Shown here in pieces: positions 23,097 through 34,027 of a stretch of 64,000 bases of DNA. Source of the stretch: Sphaerolaimus hirsutus. Lineage: Eukaryota > Nematoda > Chromadorea > Monhysterida > Sphaerolaimidae. Where the stretch lies: the NCBI GenBank assembly GCA_964036195.1, contig OZ038450.1, positions 13,270,701 through 13,334,700 on the forward strand, read 5' to 3'. The first letter of the stretch is position 1; each line of letters starts with the position of its first letter. The notes under the pieces are model-generated. The model made no database searches. It saw only the letters and a program-made list of their open reading frames with translations, and was not told where the DNA came from. Both the position numbers and the translations under genes were made by a program.

Positions 23097-23531
23097 CAGG
23101 GCCGTATCCAGGGGGGGGGCGGGGGGGGCTGCAGCCCCCCCCCCCTCCCGGGGTGAGACCTAAAAAGTCCCGGAAAATGCAATTTTTCCTATACATTTTT
23201 CGATGTTTCTTAAAAATTTTGCGCGCAAGCGCGCAATTTCTCCCCCATACATTGTATTTGTAGCGGATCGTTCCCCATAAACAAATATCCTTGAAAATGA
23301 ACACGTTTTTGCGACTTTCGCTGCATATGTATGCATATATAAAGCGGTTTGTGGCACTGGCGCCAACGCCAATAGCGCCATGACGTGACGCCTTGGTATG
23401 GCGCTAGCGCCAAAACACCTTTCCGTCCCTATATAGGGAAAAAATTGAGGGGGGGGCTGAGCCCCCCCCCCGCTCGCCGGCCCCCGTAAACAAGCAGCCC
23501 CCCCCGCTCAAAAATCCTGGATACGTCCCTG
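23097..23531 (-). mobile_element. CAGGGACG-type MITE, complete, inverted
   Basis: Ends CAGGGCCGTATCCAGG and CTGGATACGTCCCTG, with the exact 8-bp duplication GTTGAGTA (23089-23096, 23532-23539). Same landmarks as 17844-18294 in reverse order. Confidence 0.9.
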
Positions 23532-23629
23532 GTTGAGTACACGCGAATTCTTTGAAGAAGCCGAGCGGCTACGTTACGAGGCGGATGGCTATGGAGCCCG
23601 GACTCGAATGAGTTCCACAGTGCCTCTTC

Positions 23630-24004
23630 ATGATCAAATTTCCAAATACAATTACCAAATTTCCTCCATTCTTATTAGTATATCACAGACTGCCACAATT
23701 GAATCAATTTACATCAGCAATTTTAAGTGAACATAATCCTCAAAAAATTTGGCGCACAGCCAAATATAACACCGAAATGGCTAAACAAAAATATGTGAAT
23801 TGGTTCAATAACCACAGGCATTCAAAAACCTTGGATAACATTCAAGTTGGTGATTTAGTTATGGTAAAATCAAATAATTCATCTAAATTAGATGTAAAAT
23901 ATTCCGGCCCATATAAAGTTTTATCAATCAAAAATAATTTAGTAACTGTGAAAAATGAAACTGATTCAACTGTTGACGACAGCGAAGTTCGATTGGAAAG
24001 ATAG
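23630..24004 (+). pseudogene. LTR-retrotransposon integrase C-terminus, fragment
   Basis: The last ~95 codons carry the integrase C-terminal fold known from Ty3/Gypsy-like elements: a basic helix (KYNTEMAKQKYVNWFNNH), then QVGDLVMVK, then the GPY/F module (KYSGPYKVLSI), with a closing DDSEVRLER before the TAG stop. No catalytic DDE core, RT or LTR is visible upstream, where a MITE (23097-23531) lies, so this is a truncated remnant. Confidence 0.75.
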
Positions 24005-24088
24005 TATAAAATTCCAAAATAATCATTTTCATTCATTAAATTCAGTAGTCACAACAACTCAAACACTTTTTAACAAAAATCAATGACT

Positions 24089-26274
24089 TCAAAATTTCCT
24101 ATCATACCACTGCAACTTTACAGGTTCACTGATATCACCGTAAATCATGCGTTTAAAAACACCACCCTCATTTTTACCTGGCAAATGCATGCCAATTTCA
24201 CTAACGTGCAAATCTGGGGACGACAAAAAAAGAGCGCCAATTTCATGGACATGCATATCCGGCTGGTGGGAAATTTTCGTTTTGGACAGTAAATAATCAT
24301 AGCAGGACATTTGTTCCTTTGAAAAATTGCATTCATCGACTTTCACAGCCATCACCCTGCCATCGCTTTTCAATTTGCGGATCGCTTCAAATTTGTACGT
24401 GAACAACTGAAAAAATAAATATCGGTATTTTTCACAGATTAATAACAAATAAAACAAAACAACCAAATATAATTTGAACTAGCCATTTCCTGAAAATCAG
24501 TCTCAATAAATCCGACCAGCAACATTTTGGAAATTTTCCGGTTTTCAAGACTGACAAAATCAACAATGGCGTCAAACAATTTGGTAGGAAATTTGTTAGC
24601 CAAATTGATCACAGTTAACTGCAAAAATGATGAAAATTTCGTTATTAAAATTAAACTAATTCAAAATAAAATTTCGCGTGACCTTTGTGCCAAATTGATT
24701 CGCCGGATAAAGACGAATCATGTCTAAATCTTTCAACTGTCTAAATTGCCATTCACAACATTTCTCATGGCAGCAACACTCGATCCACAATGTGCGTGTT
24801 GGTACACACGTTCCATCCACCAAAATAATCTCTTTGCAAAATTCATTCAGTCGAAAATTCACCTGATTTTATTTGGAATTTTAAATTAACAATTGTAATT
24901 AATTATTAGGTTGTAAACTAAATAACCTTAATTTTTTGCGATTTCACATTCATGCGTCCCATTCTGTTGTAAATTGGCGGATATTAATGACATTCCAGTA
25001 TGTTGGGGTTTGGGGTTGGGGCTATGACGAAAAAAAATCGTTTCCTCAAATAATCCCCCAGTCCCGAGATAAGGGGGGTCTTTGAAAAGGTGTTCATTTT
25101 GAATGGTTTGATCAGGATGTTGGACGGATATTTGAAGCTCCATACATCAGCCATTTCTGGGCCGATTTGGGTCGATCAACACTTAAAATGATCAGTAAAA
25201 CTTGCGGATTTCATTTTTGTGATCGGATTAGTGATGCAAGTTAAGCAAATCTTCTCCCATCGAAGATGCGTCAAGGATATGGATATGGAGAAGTTGAATT
25301 CCTGCCGCTTATTAATGCGGTTACCTATTTCTATAGTTAGGAGGCTAAAGTTCAAAGCGCTATAATGTTTGATTGGTAAGAAATATTGAGCAAAAAGAAA
25401 ATTGCGTCAGATGGATTCTCTTTATCTAAAGTTGATGATAGCATGGTCAGAAACACAAATTTCTGGTGTTGAAAAACCGGGTCAAATCAGCATACGAAAT
25501 TCAAACATCACTAATCCGACCACAAAAATGGAATCTGCGGGTTTTACCGATCATTTTAAGAGTTGATCGATTCAAATCGGCCAAGAAATGGTCGATTTAT
25601 AGCTTCAAAGTCAACGTCCCGATCGGCTATTCAAAATGACCACCTTTTTATAGACCCCCCTTATCTCGGGACAGGGGGATTATTCGAGGAAACAAAAAGA
25701 TTTCGTCATAGCCCCAACTCCAAACCCAAACATACTTGAACGGCATTAATATCGTATGTACAACAGAATGGAACGCATGAATGTGAAATCGCAAAAAATT
25801 AAGGTTATTTAGTTTACAACCTAATATAATACTGTAAATCAAATAAACAAAAATAAATAAATTTCACACACCATAACTTCACACTTTTCAACAACGTAAT
25901 CATCTTTCAAATTTTCGACACTCCTCTGAAAATATTTCGCACCATTGGAAAGTCTTTCTTTGTGGTCATTTTCCGAAAAATCGACAAAACGGACAACAAT
26001 TTCATCAATCTTGCCGTTCAGACGGCAGCCAACAATCTACATGTTTGAAGTATTTCAACTTAACACAATTAAATACCTAAATAAAATATTTGAAACAAAC
26101 TTCGGCATTTTCATAGTTTGTCAAAATCAAACGCGTGGCATCACACATCTTCATTTTATCTAAATTTTCTCCACTTTTCAACCACGCACTCGGAGTGTTT
26201 CGAATCTGACCATCGTCCCAGAATTCGTCGCTGAATTTGTGCGGGACACGAGACGACAGAACGTCGTGCGCCAT
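24089..26274 (-). CDS. 5-exon gene, family alpha (about 323 aa)
   Basis: Exons 26101-26274, 25872-26036, 24683-24862, 24484-24618, 24089-24406, all in phase 0, total 972 nt. Start ATG at 26272-26274 (MAHDVLSSRV). Exon 2 (IVGCRLNGKIDEIVVRF) and exons 3-5 align with the gene at 50058-52401 with the same order and intron phases, e.g. TLWIECC against VLWIKLC and LTVINLANKF against VTIYADRSTEF. Cys-rich CCCHEKCCEW may bind metal. The donor of exon 4 is unusual: the paralogue places the boundary at ATG|GCTAGT, a GC rather than GT. Function unknown. Intron 2 holds a foldback element. Divergent from the gene starting at 26655. Confidence 0.7.
24907..25823. mobile_element. Foldback element with about 330-bp inverted arms
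   Basis: Left arm from TAGGTTGTAAACTAAATAAC to about 25235; right arm from about 25503 to GTTATTTAGTTTACAACCTA. The arms match imperfectly over their length (shared blocks ccccttatctcggga, gatcggattagtgat). The centre is about 270 bp without a frame. Probable TA target. It sits in intron 2 of the minus-strand alpha gene. Confidence 0.85.
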
Positions 26275-26654
26275 CTTTGTCAATGGAGAAACTGTAAAAT
26301 AAATACAAATTTGACTGTAATATGCATTATTCTACAAAACACAACAATCACTTTTCAATATCTTACCCATTTTATAAATTTGAATCTCCCGCCGGTATCA
26401 AATACACAAATACAAGTGTACACACGTATTGATTTGGCACACGTCCAAAATTTTTTCCCTTTTAGTAAAAAAAAACAGAATTGGATACGGAAGTCAATAT
26501 TCGACAAACGACAACTGGCTTCCATTTACCGCGTCTTTCCAATTAAAATCAGTGGCTAAAGAACATTAATCCAAAATAAAAATTGGCTCAATTAAATAAA
26601 TCGCTTTGAAAAATAGCGGCATGGAAAATGCTAAATTGAGCCAACAAATATTTG
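26275..26654. promoter_or_regulatory. Divergent promoter region, 380 bp
   Basis: Between the start codons of the minus-strand alpha gene and the plus-strand gene at 26655. AT-rich, free of MITEs, unlike almost every other spacer here, which suggests constraint. No named motif could be assigned. Confidence 0.4.
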
Positions 26655-28710
26655 ATGGGTTCTGTTTTTGGCAATCGGCCAAGTCATACGGATTTGGCTT
26701 TTCTGGACGATTTAGTGGACAAATTCAGCGTGGAAGTTACATCCGCCATGCGCGACCATCGAGACGTGAGTTGTTGAATTTTTTGTTTCTTTTTTTTCCA
26801 TTTTTTAACCGCTGCGGCTTTTGGTGACTGTGTATGTAGATTGTTTTAAACTGTTTATAAAAATTGCAAGCATTTTTTTGGACTCATGCACGGTGAAATA
26901 CAAATAAATCGAGCGCAAGCGCGCGATTTCACACAAACAAACACACGCGCAGAAACCGTATTGCTTGTTTTCAGGCTTTCGCACAAATTTGGTCGTGTAG
27001 CATTATTTTCTGGTGTTCTGTATGCTTTAAAGCGTAAGCTGCAGGGGTATCTTTGATTTTGACCCTCCGAGTGGTTGGATAGATAGCAAATCGCTCCTCC
27101 GAAGGAATAGTTAGCTGAAAAAAATGGGGGGGGGAGGTGAGGGGTTGTGGTGGTTCAATTTATAGGCTATTTCGTGATGTGGAAGGAAGAAAAAGGAAGA
27201 AAAGTCGCTAAAAGTAGGTGTAAAATTGCTCAAAATGAGTATACAAGAGCATATAACAGTGAAAATAGATGAAAATAGGTAAATAGGAACAAAAACTCGT
27301 GATTATGGAGGTGAAAATCTATTAAAAAATGTATGAAAAATAGTGATTTTGGGCGAAAACTGGGGTGTAGTTTATCGAAAATCGCTCCAGATAGGTAGAT
27401 AGCTGAGCGATGGGGGGGGGGGTAGGGAGTAGTAGGTTAAAATTTTTCCTCCGGGATAGATAGATAGCTGAGCGGCCTCCGGGATGGATAGATTGCTGGG
27501 CGGTTTGGGGGGGGGTAACACCCTCCCCACGAAACCCCCCATTCGAGACCCCTGGTAAGCTGTGTTTCATTGGCGGAAGTACACACGGTTCTGCTTATAT
27601 ATATTAATATATATCGCCCTCAAATGTGATTTCGAAGAAAAAAATAAGAATCATTTTGACTAAAGCTGTTAAAAAACTCGATTTAATAAATAAATAAATA
27701 AACCCCCCTTAAAACTGAATACGCCCGCGCAGTCGACAGCGCGGTCTGCGGCGGGGTTCCCCCGAGATCTGCACTTGTCCGTTCGAACTGCACTCGCAGC
27801 TGGAGGAGGCTGCGAGAAGCGCGTCGCCGCCGTCGACGTCCAGCCCGTGCTCGAACAGCTCAGGGCCCAGCTCGCTAGGAGGGCCGGGTCCGTTTTTTTA
27901 TTTTTTTTGTGGAAAGGAAGGATTGGGATCGGATTCAAAGGTTTGGTGGAATTGATTTTATTGAATGGTGGAATTTTGATGGAATATATATTTTCAATGT
28001 CGATTTCTCATATCATTTCAAAGATTTTGATAACATGAATATACTCTGAAATTAGACATTCATTATCGCTCCATTTTCGATACCAGTGATGGTTCGATAT
28101 CAGTGGTGATCAAGGACGTACGCAGGGGAGGGGGGGGGCGGGTGGGGCGGCCGCCCCCCCGTTCCCGGGCCGGTCATAAAAATTTGCCAGGAGTGGCACT
28201 TTTGTAAAGAGATTTTGTAGGTACTTTGAAAAAAATTTACCCCGTTGTATAATTTATAATTTCAGGAGTCCTAACAGTATTATAAAACTGCCCCACGTGG
28301 CCATAGTAACTATATATAGGTCTTAAAATATACCTGTATTTATAGTTTACGTTGGCGCCAGCGCCAACGCCAATAATGCCATGGCGCTGGCGCCTACAAA
28401 TGGCGCCAGCGCCATGGATTCATTCCTTTACTATATGGCCAAATTTTAGGGGGGGTGGCGCCGCCCCCCCCCCGTTCGCCTGGCTCCGTATACAATCCGC
28501 CCTCCGCCCCCCCCCCCCCCGCTCAAAAATCCTGCGTACATCCCTGCCTCAGAGTATTTAATGGCCACAATTCAGATGCGGCCAAATTCCAACTCTGGAG
28601 ATGGGCGTGCTGGACAAAACGTGCATCGCGGCGCGAACAACAATTCGAGGAGTTTCAAGCGACCTCGTACGGCGTCCAACAAAAGTAGTCTGGCTGTGGC
28701 AGGAAACAAT
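26655..28710 (+). CDS. Two 5' exons of an unknown gene
   Basis: Exon 1 26655-26765 starts MGSVFGNRPSHTD and ends ...MRDHRD before GTGAGT. Exon 2 28576-28710 follows CAG and reads MRPNSNSGDGRAGQ...AVAGNN before GTGGTTGG. Both are phase 0. The second exon is basic and Asn/Arg/Ser-rich. The rest is unclear: the next coding stretch (29824) belongs to a family-beta gene and might be the continuation, but no phase-compatible acceptor was found. The intron holds a MITE (28110-28548). Confidence 0.5.
26766..28109. other. Long intron with odd GC-rich block
   Basis: Contains a dispersed repeat shared with 19545-19610 (here 27187-27253), G/C-run patches with gatagatagctgagcg repeats (27370-27500), and an isolated GC-rich block (27722-27895) open in several frames. 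That block has no splice-matched neighbour; it may be an exon fragment or foreign DNA. Confidence 0.35.
28110..28548 (+). mobile_element. CAGGGACG-type MITE, diverged
   Basis: Starts CAAGGACGTACGCAGGGG and ends TGCGTACATCCCTG, with ggcgccagcgccaacgcc in the middle and the usual G and C runs. No exact target duplication remains. Confidence 0.7.
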
Positions 28711-28759
28711 GTGGTTGGTTTCCGTGTGTTTTTACTTTGGCCTTTTTTTGGTGTAGTTA

Positions 28760-28850
28760 GGGTTAGGGTTTGAAAAAAAAAGTTTTTTTTTAACTCGATG
28801 TTATTTTTAAAAAAAACGTTTTTTATAAAAAAACGTTGTTTTTTTTTAAA
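28760..28850. repeat. A/T-run AACG repeat
   Basis: Alternating runs such as aaaaaaaacg and ttttttttaa after gggttagggtttg. Related in style to the AAAAAGCGC repeats. Confidence 0.5.
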
Positions 28851-29047
28851 TCTGCCAGATATGACCTAGTGTCAACATATATAGGTATATCAGACACTAG
28901 CAAAACTCTGTGATGTTAAATATGACCATATAATGGCTGTGGAGCCATGGGATAGCATTATAAGTGGTGATTTGTGTCAAAAATATCCATTTTTCGTCTA
29001 CATATCGTTCGTATATCGCCTTATAGTCGAATGTTCGTGACTTCAGG

Positions 29048-29593
29048 TAGGGTTCAAACGGGATCCCGATCCCGGATCCCGTGAAATTCCGGGATTTACC
29101 AGTCCTGATCCCGATCCCGAAACCCCAATCCCGATCCCGATCCCGAAATCTTACAAATACCAATCCCGATCCCGAAAGTTTTCAAATCCCGATCCGGAGA
29201 AACTCTCGTGTCCGGGATCCCGATCCCGGAAAAATTAGTGGAAATTATGAAAAGTGAAATAATGACGTTTTTGCATGCAAAAAAGTGGATGCAAACCCCC
29301 AGCATTAATTTTATGCCACTTTTCTGGCATCCAACAGTGTTTTGAGGAGACCTTTATGAACAACTGTGAATGCCAGAACAGTGACGAAAATCTCTATCCC
29401 TACACCCAATCCCAATCACGAAAAAATGCCAATCCCGATCCCGTGACCCCAATCCCGGCCAATCCCGATCCCGATCCCGAAATCTCAAAATACCAATCCC
29501 GATCCCGATCCCGAAACCACAATCCCGATCCCGAAATCTCAAAAAGTGAATCCCGATCCCGATCCCGAAAAGTCAATCCCGTTTGAACCCTAA
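29048..29593 (+). mobile_element. hAT-like GATCCC MITE, long copy
   Basis: Ends TAGGGTTCAAACGGGATC and CCCGTTTGAACCCTA with the family core (tgacgtttttgcatgcaaaa; ccaacagt). No clear 8-bp duplication, so it may be a recombined copy. It lies directly upstream of the first family-beta gene. Confidence 0.85.
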
Positions 29594-29823
29594 GTGTTGT
29601 TACATTTGATAATTTAAATTTATTTATGGAATAAAGCACATGAAAAATTTGAATTGACAATACTAATTGAGACTAATGTACACTAATTGACTAATTGACA
29701 CAAATTTGAATAATAGCAATGTATCTTTCAGCTTTCAGCTTTATTTTCAGAAATTACTCTTTCAGATTAGTTTTCAGATTTTTAGCTTACTTTTTGGTTT
29801 CGGCATATCCGGCAATTTCCACC

Positions 29824-31040
29824 ATGTCGTCTTCGACGTCGACCGATTCGGTTTCCAGTTATGCTTCGTCGACGAATTTGTTTGACGTTTGTTTTTTCCC
29901 CCTTTTCGTTCCTTCTTTAGTGGTGAGTGCTATGTTGCTTTCTATCATTATTTTATAAATTTACATTGAATTTTTTCCCTTTTTCAAATTTCTTTCCCTG
30001 ACAACGCCTTGTATCCGTCAAATCTCATGTAACGTTTAGCTCGCCCAAATCCGTCATACCCCCCCCCCCCCAATGCAGGAATTGCTCGGCAACTGCACCC
30101 CAGTCTATCGTGTAACAATATCTGGCCAGCGATTACAGGTGCCACTCCCAGAACCTGTAAAATGCCGTGAAAAGTGTAAAATGTACTGTAAAATGTGAAA
30201 AGTCCGGTAAAAGACTCAATACATTATTTTGGACAATTAGCATGACATTTAACACTTTACATGGCATTTTACAGGTTCTGGTAGTGCCATCAGATCCGAT
30301 GCAAATACCCGCCGGAATTCAAACATCTCGCCGTGCATCCAGCGGTGCCCGACGAGGTCGTTTACATCCCCCTGAAGGCCTTGTTCGAGGGTGAATTACA
30401 CGGGCAAAACCTTGGCGTGCGCTACGTCACGGTCGATGAACAGCAGTTGGTTCGGGAATTTAGATTTTTAACAGCAGTTGATTGATGGCAAGCGCTTTTT
30501 TTTAAAAACGACGACGCTTTTTAAAAAAAAAAGCGCAAGGATACCAGCAATTTTTAAAACCTGTATCTGTATATATATATGGACTCTGGACCTTTTTTGG
30601 TAGCTTTTTAGGTAACTTCTTGACATTTTTTAAAATAAAACGAAAAAAACGCGTTTAAAAAAAACGCTATTTAAAAAAAAGCGTTTTTAAAAAAAAAGGG
30701 GGACAGTTAAAAAAGCGCTATTTTCCATTACTAAGCAGTATGAATCTACCCCCCCCCCCCTTTGAATAACTTCCTTGATTCTTGAATAACAAAAACTCCC
30801 GTGTATTCCTGTATTTCCTTATATTGAATACTAAAAATACAAAAACATTTCAGTGTCGTCTGTGTTGCCAGGTTCGACGGTGGGCACCAGCACAAGGATT
30901 TCAATCTGTGCATCGAACACGAGGATGATGGCACGAAAGATGGAGTATCTGATGTGTTTGTATACATAAACATGTTGAAAGTGGGACCGAGTCATTTCGC
31001 GTTTACAATTGCTCCGGAGCTAGATGGGCCAAATATTTGA
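29824..31040 (+). CDS. Family-beta gene 1 (153 aa)
   Basis: Exons 29824-29886, 30079-30138, 30294-30445, 30854-31040; phases 0, 0, 2; 462 nt including TGA. Starts MSSSTSTDSVSS, then a compact domain with GQRLQIRC and a last exon with LCIEHEDDG and VYINMLKVGPSHFAF. It is a tandem paralogue of the next gene, aligned through GQRL(Q/K), the donor GTTGGT of the penultimate exon and the last-exon start phase. Intron 2 is an introner-type element absent from the paralogue. An AATAAA at about 31467 could end the transcript. Predicted small, mostly beta, soluble; function unknown. Confidence 0.75.
30139..30293 (+). mobile_element. Introner-like intron B (155 bp), model copy
   Basis: CAG|GTGCCACTCCCAGAACC at the left; GGTTCTGGTAGTGCCAT and CAG at the right. 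Inverted ends match over about 27 bp (through tgtaaaatgcc). Both flanks are CAG. Removal gives TTA CAG|ATC CGA TGC in phase 0. Confidence 0.92.
30478..30730. repeat. AAAAAGCGC repeat in intron 3
   Basis: Starts gatggcaagcgc and consists of A/T runs with gcgc, acgc and aaaacgc, like 12972-13290. Confidence 0.65.
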
Positions 31041-31103
31041 TTGATTTTTAGTTTTTCGCGCTGTTTTTTATAATTAGAACCGTTAGAAAGTCGCCCCCCC
31101 CCC

Positions 31104-31261
31104 TTAGTTGACATGGTGAGTAATGTCATCTCTTTTGGATCGCAATTCAAAGATTGCTCGGCAGCCAAATAATTTTGCTTTCGCCAAATTATTTCGAAAT
31201 GCTGCTGAGCAAGCTTTGAATTGCGATCCAAAAGAGTTGACATTTCTCACCATGACAACTA
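31104..31261. mobile_element. Short MITE with about 65-bp inverted repeats
   Basis: AGTTGACATGGTGAGTAATG at the left and ctcaccatgacaact at the right; inside, cttttggatcgcaattcaa is matched by its complement. Almost the whole element is a hairpin. It lies in the 3' region of family-beta gene 1. Confidence 0.8.
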
Positions 31262-31643
31262 CAGATATGAAGTACCATTTTTAATTTTTTTATATAGTGT
31301 GCCTGAAAATGTGCGTGTATGTTTGCCTCAGTTTTGCTCAATCGTTCTTTTAATTTTTTAATACATAATGAATTGTTAGATTGTCATTTTTTACTTCTTT
31401 TGTTACTCGCAAATATGTCGTTGTTATGAAATTGTGTAGAGTGTACATTTTTGGCAAAATGAAATGAATAAAAAGAAAAAATGACTTTGTATTTATGTTG
31501 ATTTTTTTCAATGTGTATATAATGTGACACAAATTGAAATACCTGCAATTTTTCCAAATTTTAATTTTTGTATAAATTCATTATCATGATATAATTGTTC
31601 ATTTCAGCTGCTATTTACCGCCCCCCTGCATACCACACACGCA

Positions 31644-32721
31644 ATGTCTCGCAGAACTGTTCTTCCATTTACCATTATGGGTCAGAGGCTGAAGGTCACC
31701 TGCTGTTACCCCAGTGAGCTTGAGTATGTGGCTGTTGAGGTGGAGCGCACGCCCGTTGAGATCTGCTACGTCGGCCTGACTGCAGTCAATCTCCAGGTGT
31801 CACTCCCGGACACTGTGAAAGGCATTGTAAAATGTCATGCTAAGTGTCACTTAGCCCGTAATTTTGCCAATTAAAACGACATTTTACATGAATTTGGATA
31901 ATTAGCATAACGTTTGACATTTAGCATGACATTTGACATTTTACAGGGCCATTTACAGGGTCCGGGAGTGAGTGCCCGCAGGGTAAACTTGAAGCGGGCA
32001 CACTCGGCGACAAAGAAATAATGGTGGGAAAACCTGAGTTGGTGGGGATTTTTGTTTTTTTTACATTGAATGTTTTAGTTTTTCAGTGAATGAACTTTGT
32101 TCCCACGAGCCCCCCCCCCAGAATATTTTCTAGCTATCTATCCCTCCCAAAATGTGTGCCCAGATGTAAATTTGGTTGGTAAAAGTATTGGTTGATAGTT
32201 GACGTTTGAATCAACGTTTTCCAACCTGAGTTTGTGATTTTGAATTACAGGACCTTTGAATGAGCGAATGCTTGAACCCGCAAAATTTTTGTGTTGAAGA
32301 AATAACCGAAAAATATATTTGGTTAAATTTCATTGATAAATAGTACTCAAACAACGTTTTTTATCAGTTGACATCTGTCAACTGCAGTAATCAAAAGTTA
32401 TTTTTTTTTTAGTTATGTTGAAAACCATGTCACCCTGTTAAACCTGGAAGAATGTCCTGTAATACCTCCCCCCTCCGATCACTCCCTAATAATAATCCCT
32501 GGTGTGATATTTGTTTTTTTATTTTTTTATATTCAATGCGTAACATTCAATACGTAACATTAAGGATTGTCTGCGTGGGCAAGTTTTCTGGCAAGCCCAT
32601 CAACTTGGTCATGGAACATAGGGATGGCATGGACAAGTTGTGGCTGGAGAATGTGCCCGTGAAGATAAATATGATTAGGATGGGCCCGAAACATGTATTA
32701 TTTTCGGTTTCTCGTAAATGA
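31644..32721 (+). CDS. Family-beta gene 2 (121 aa)
   Basis: Exons 31644-31796, 31982-32037, 32565-32721; phases 0 and 2; 366 nt including TGA. Starts MSRRTVLPFTIMGQRLKVTC; ends with INLVMEHRDG and INMIRMGPKHVLF, which mirrors the last exon of gene 1. An acceptor at 31607 leaves 12 extra in-frame codons before the ATG, so an upstream exon may exist. The 3' flank repeats tagtgtgcctgaa found after gene 1 (31297 and 32822), which points to tandem duplication. Its introner lies at a different site from that of gene 1. Confidence 0.72.
31797..31981 (+). mobile_element. Introner-like intron I (185 bp)
   Basis: CAG|GTGTCACTCCCGGACAC at the left; GGGTCCGGGAGTGAGTGCC then CGCAG at the right, with gagtg doubled. 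Removal gives CTC CAG|GGT AAA in phase 0. CAG on both sides. Confidence 0.88.
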
Positions 32722-33139
32722 TTGCTTGGTATTTCTTTAATTTGTTCGTTTTGGTGGGCGTTCACTACATTTTTAAATGACACTTTTCACGAATAATATG
32801 ATAATATTATATTTTTAAATGTAGTGTGCCTGAATCGATTAACTTTTGCATTCGTACATTAGTTTTTTGCTGAAATTTGATTGTTTTTCGCTCAATTAAT
32901 TCATTCGATTCTGACATTCATAAATGAAACAAATAAAAAAGGAATACAATTGTGTTTGCATTGTCGGCAAAAGTTCACAGTGTTTCTAATGAACACTAAT
33001 CATATTTATGACCTATGATGCATTCATTCGTTTGATTTGATTCGTACATTGGTTACCGAACACACACCCTCACCCAAAAAAAATTTCCAGCCACCTTTCC
33101 GGAGTACAGATTTGCTATCGCTCCAACCATGGACGTAGC

Positions 33140-33870
33140 AAGTGTTTTTTAGCGAGGGGGGGGGGGGCAGGATTGTATACAGAGCGGCCGGCGGGCATAC
33201 CGTACACGTTCAATTTTCCACGTGAAATGTTCGACGTGAAATGTTTTACGTGAAATGTTCGACGTGAAATGTTTTACGTGTAATGTTCAACGTGGAATGT
33301 TCAACGTTAAATGTTGAACGTGTAGTGAGTGATCGTTAATTTGCTCCATTATAACTGGCTTTTAGGCGGCGGATATGATTTATCAAAAAATATATGTTGT
33401 GAAGATTCTAGATCCAGATCCGATCCCGAAAATGTTCACTTCCTTCCCGGTGTCGAGAAATTCCAAATTCCAGGATCCCTATCCCGGAAAAATTAGTGAA
33501 AAGTATCATAAGTGAGAAAATGACCTTTTTATGTGAGAATGTTAACACTAACCCCCTGCGTTCATTTCATTCAAATTTTCTGTCATCCAACAGTGCTTTG
33601 TGACCTTTATGAACAACTGTGAATGCCATAACATTGACCAAATACTCTATCCCAAGACCCAACTCCCGTTCCCGAAAAAATGCCCATACCCATCCCGTGA
33701 CCACAATTCTGATCCCGATCCCGACATCTCTAAAAACCAATCCCGAATATTAAATCCCGTCTGAACCCTACTTATGAGCAGGGACATACGGAGGGCGGGG
33801 GCCGGCGCTGCCCCCGCCCTCGTTCGCCAAGCTCCTTATACAATCCGACCCCTCCCCCCTCTAAAAAATT
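33140..33870. repeat. Repeat cluster: MITE ends, minisatellite, diverged GATCCC element
   Basis: 33128-33190: G-run end of a CAGGGACG-type copy (atggacgtagcaag). 33198-33330: CACGTGAAATGTTCGA minisatellite. About 33405-33771: a decayed GATCCC element (core blocks gaatgccataacattgacc, ending cccgtctgaaccctac). 33780-33870: another G/C-run MITE end. No gene. Confidence 0.65.
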
Positions 33871-34027
33871 TTGCCTGAAAACAGTGTATAATTTTTCGTT
33901 CATTATTTTTGTTTTTCACAGCGCTTTTAAAAAAATAGTGTACTTTAAAAAATGTGTTGCACAAATTAATTATTTTATTCTTTTGTACAATATATTCAAA
34001 ATTCAAATTCAGGTTGATTTTTTTAAA

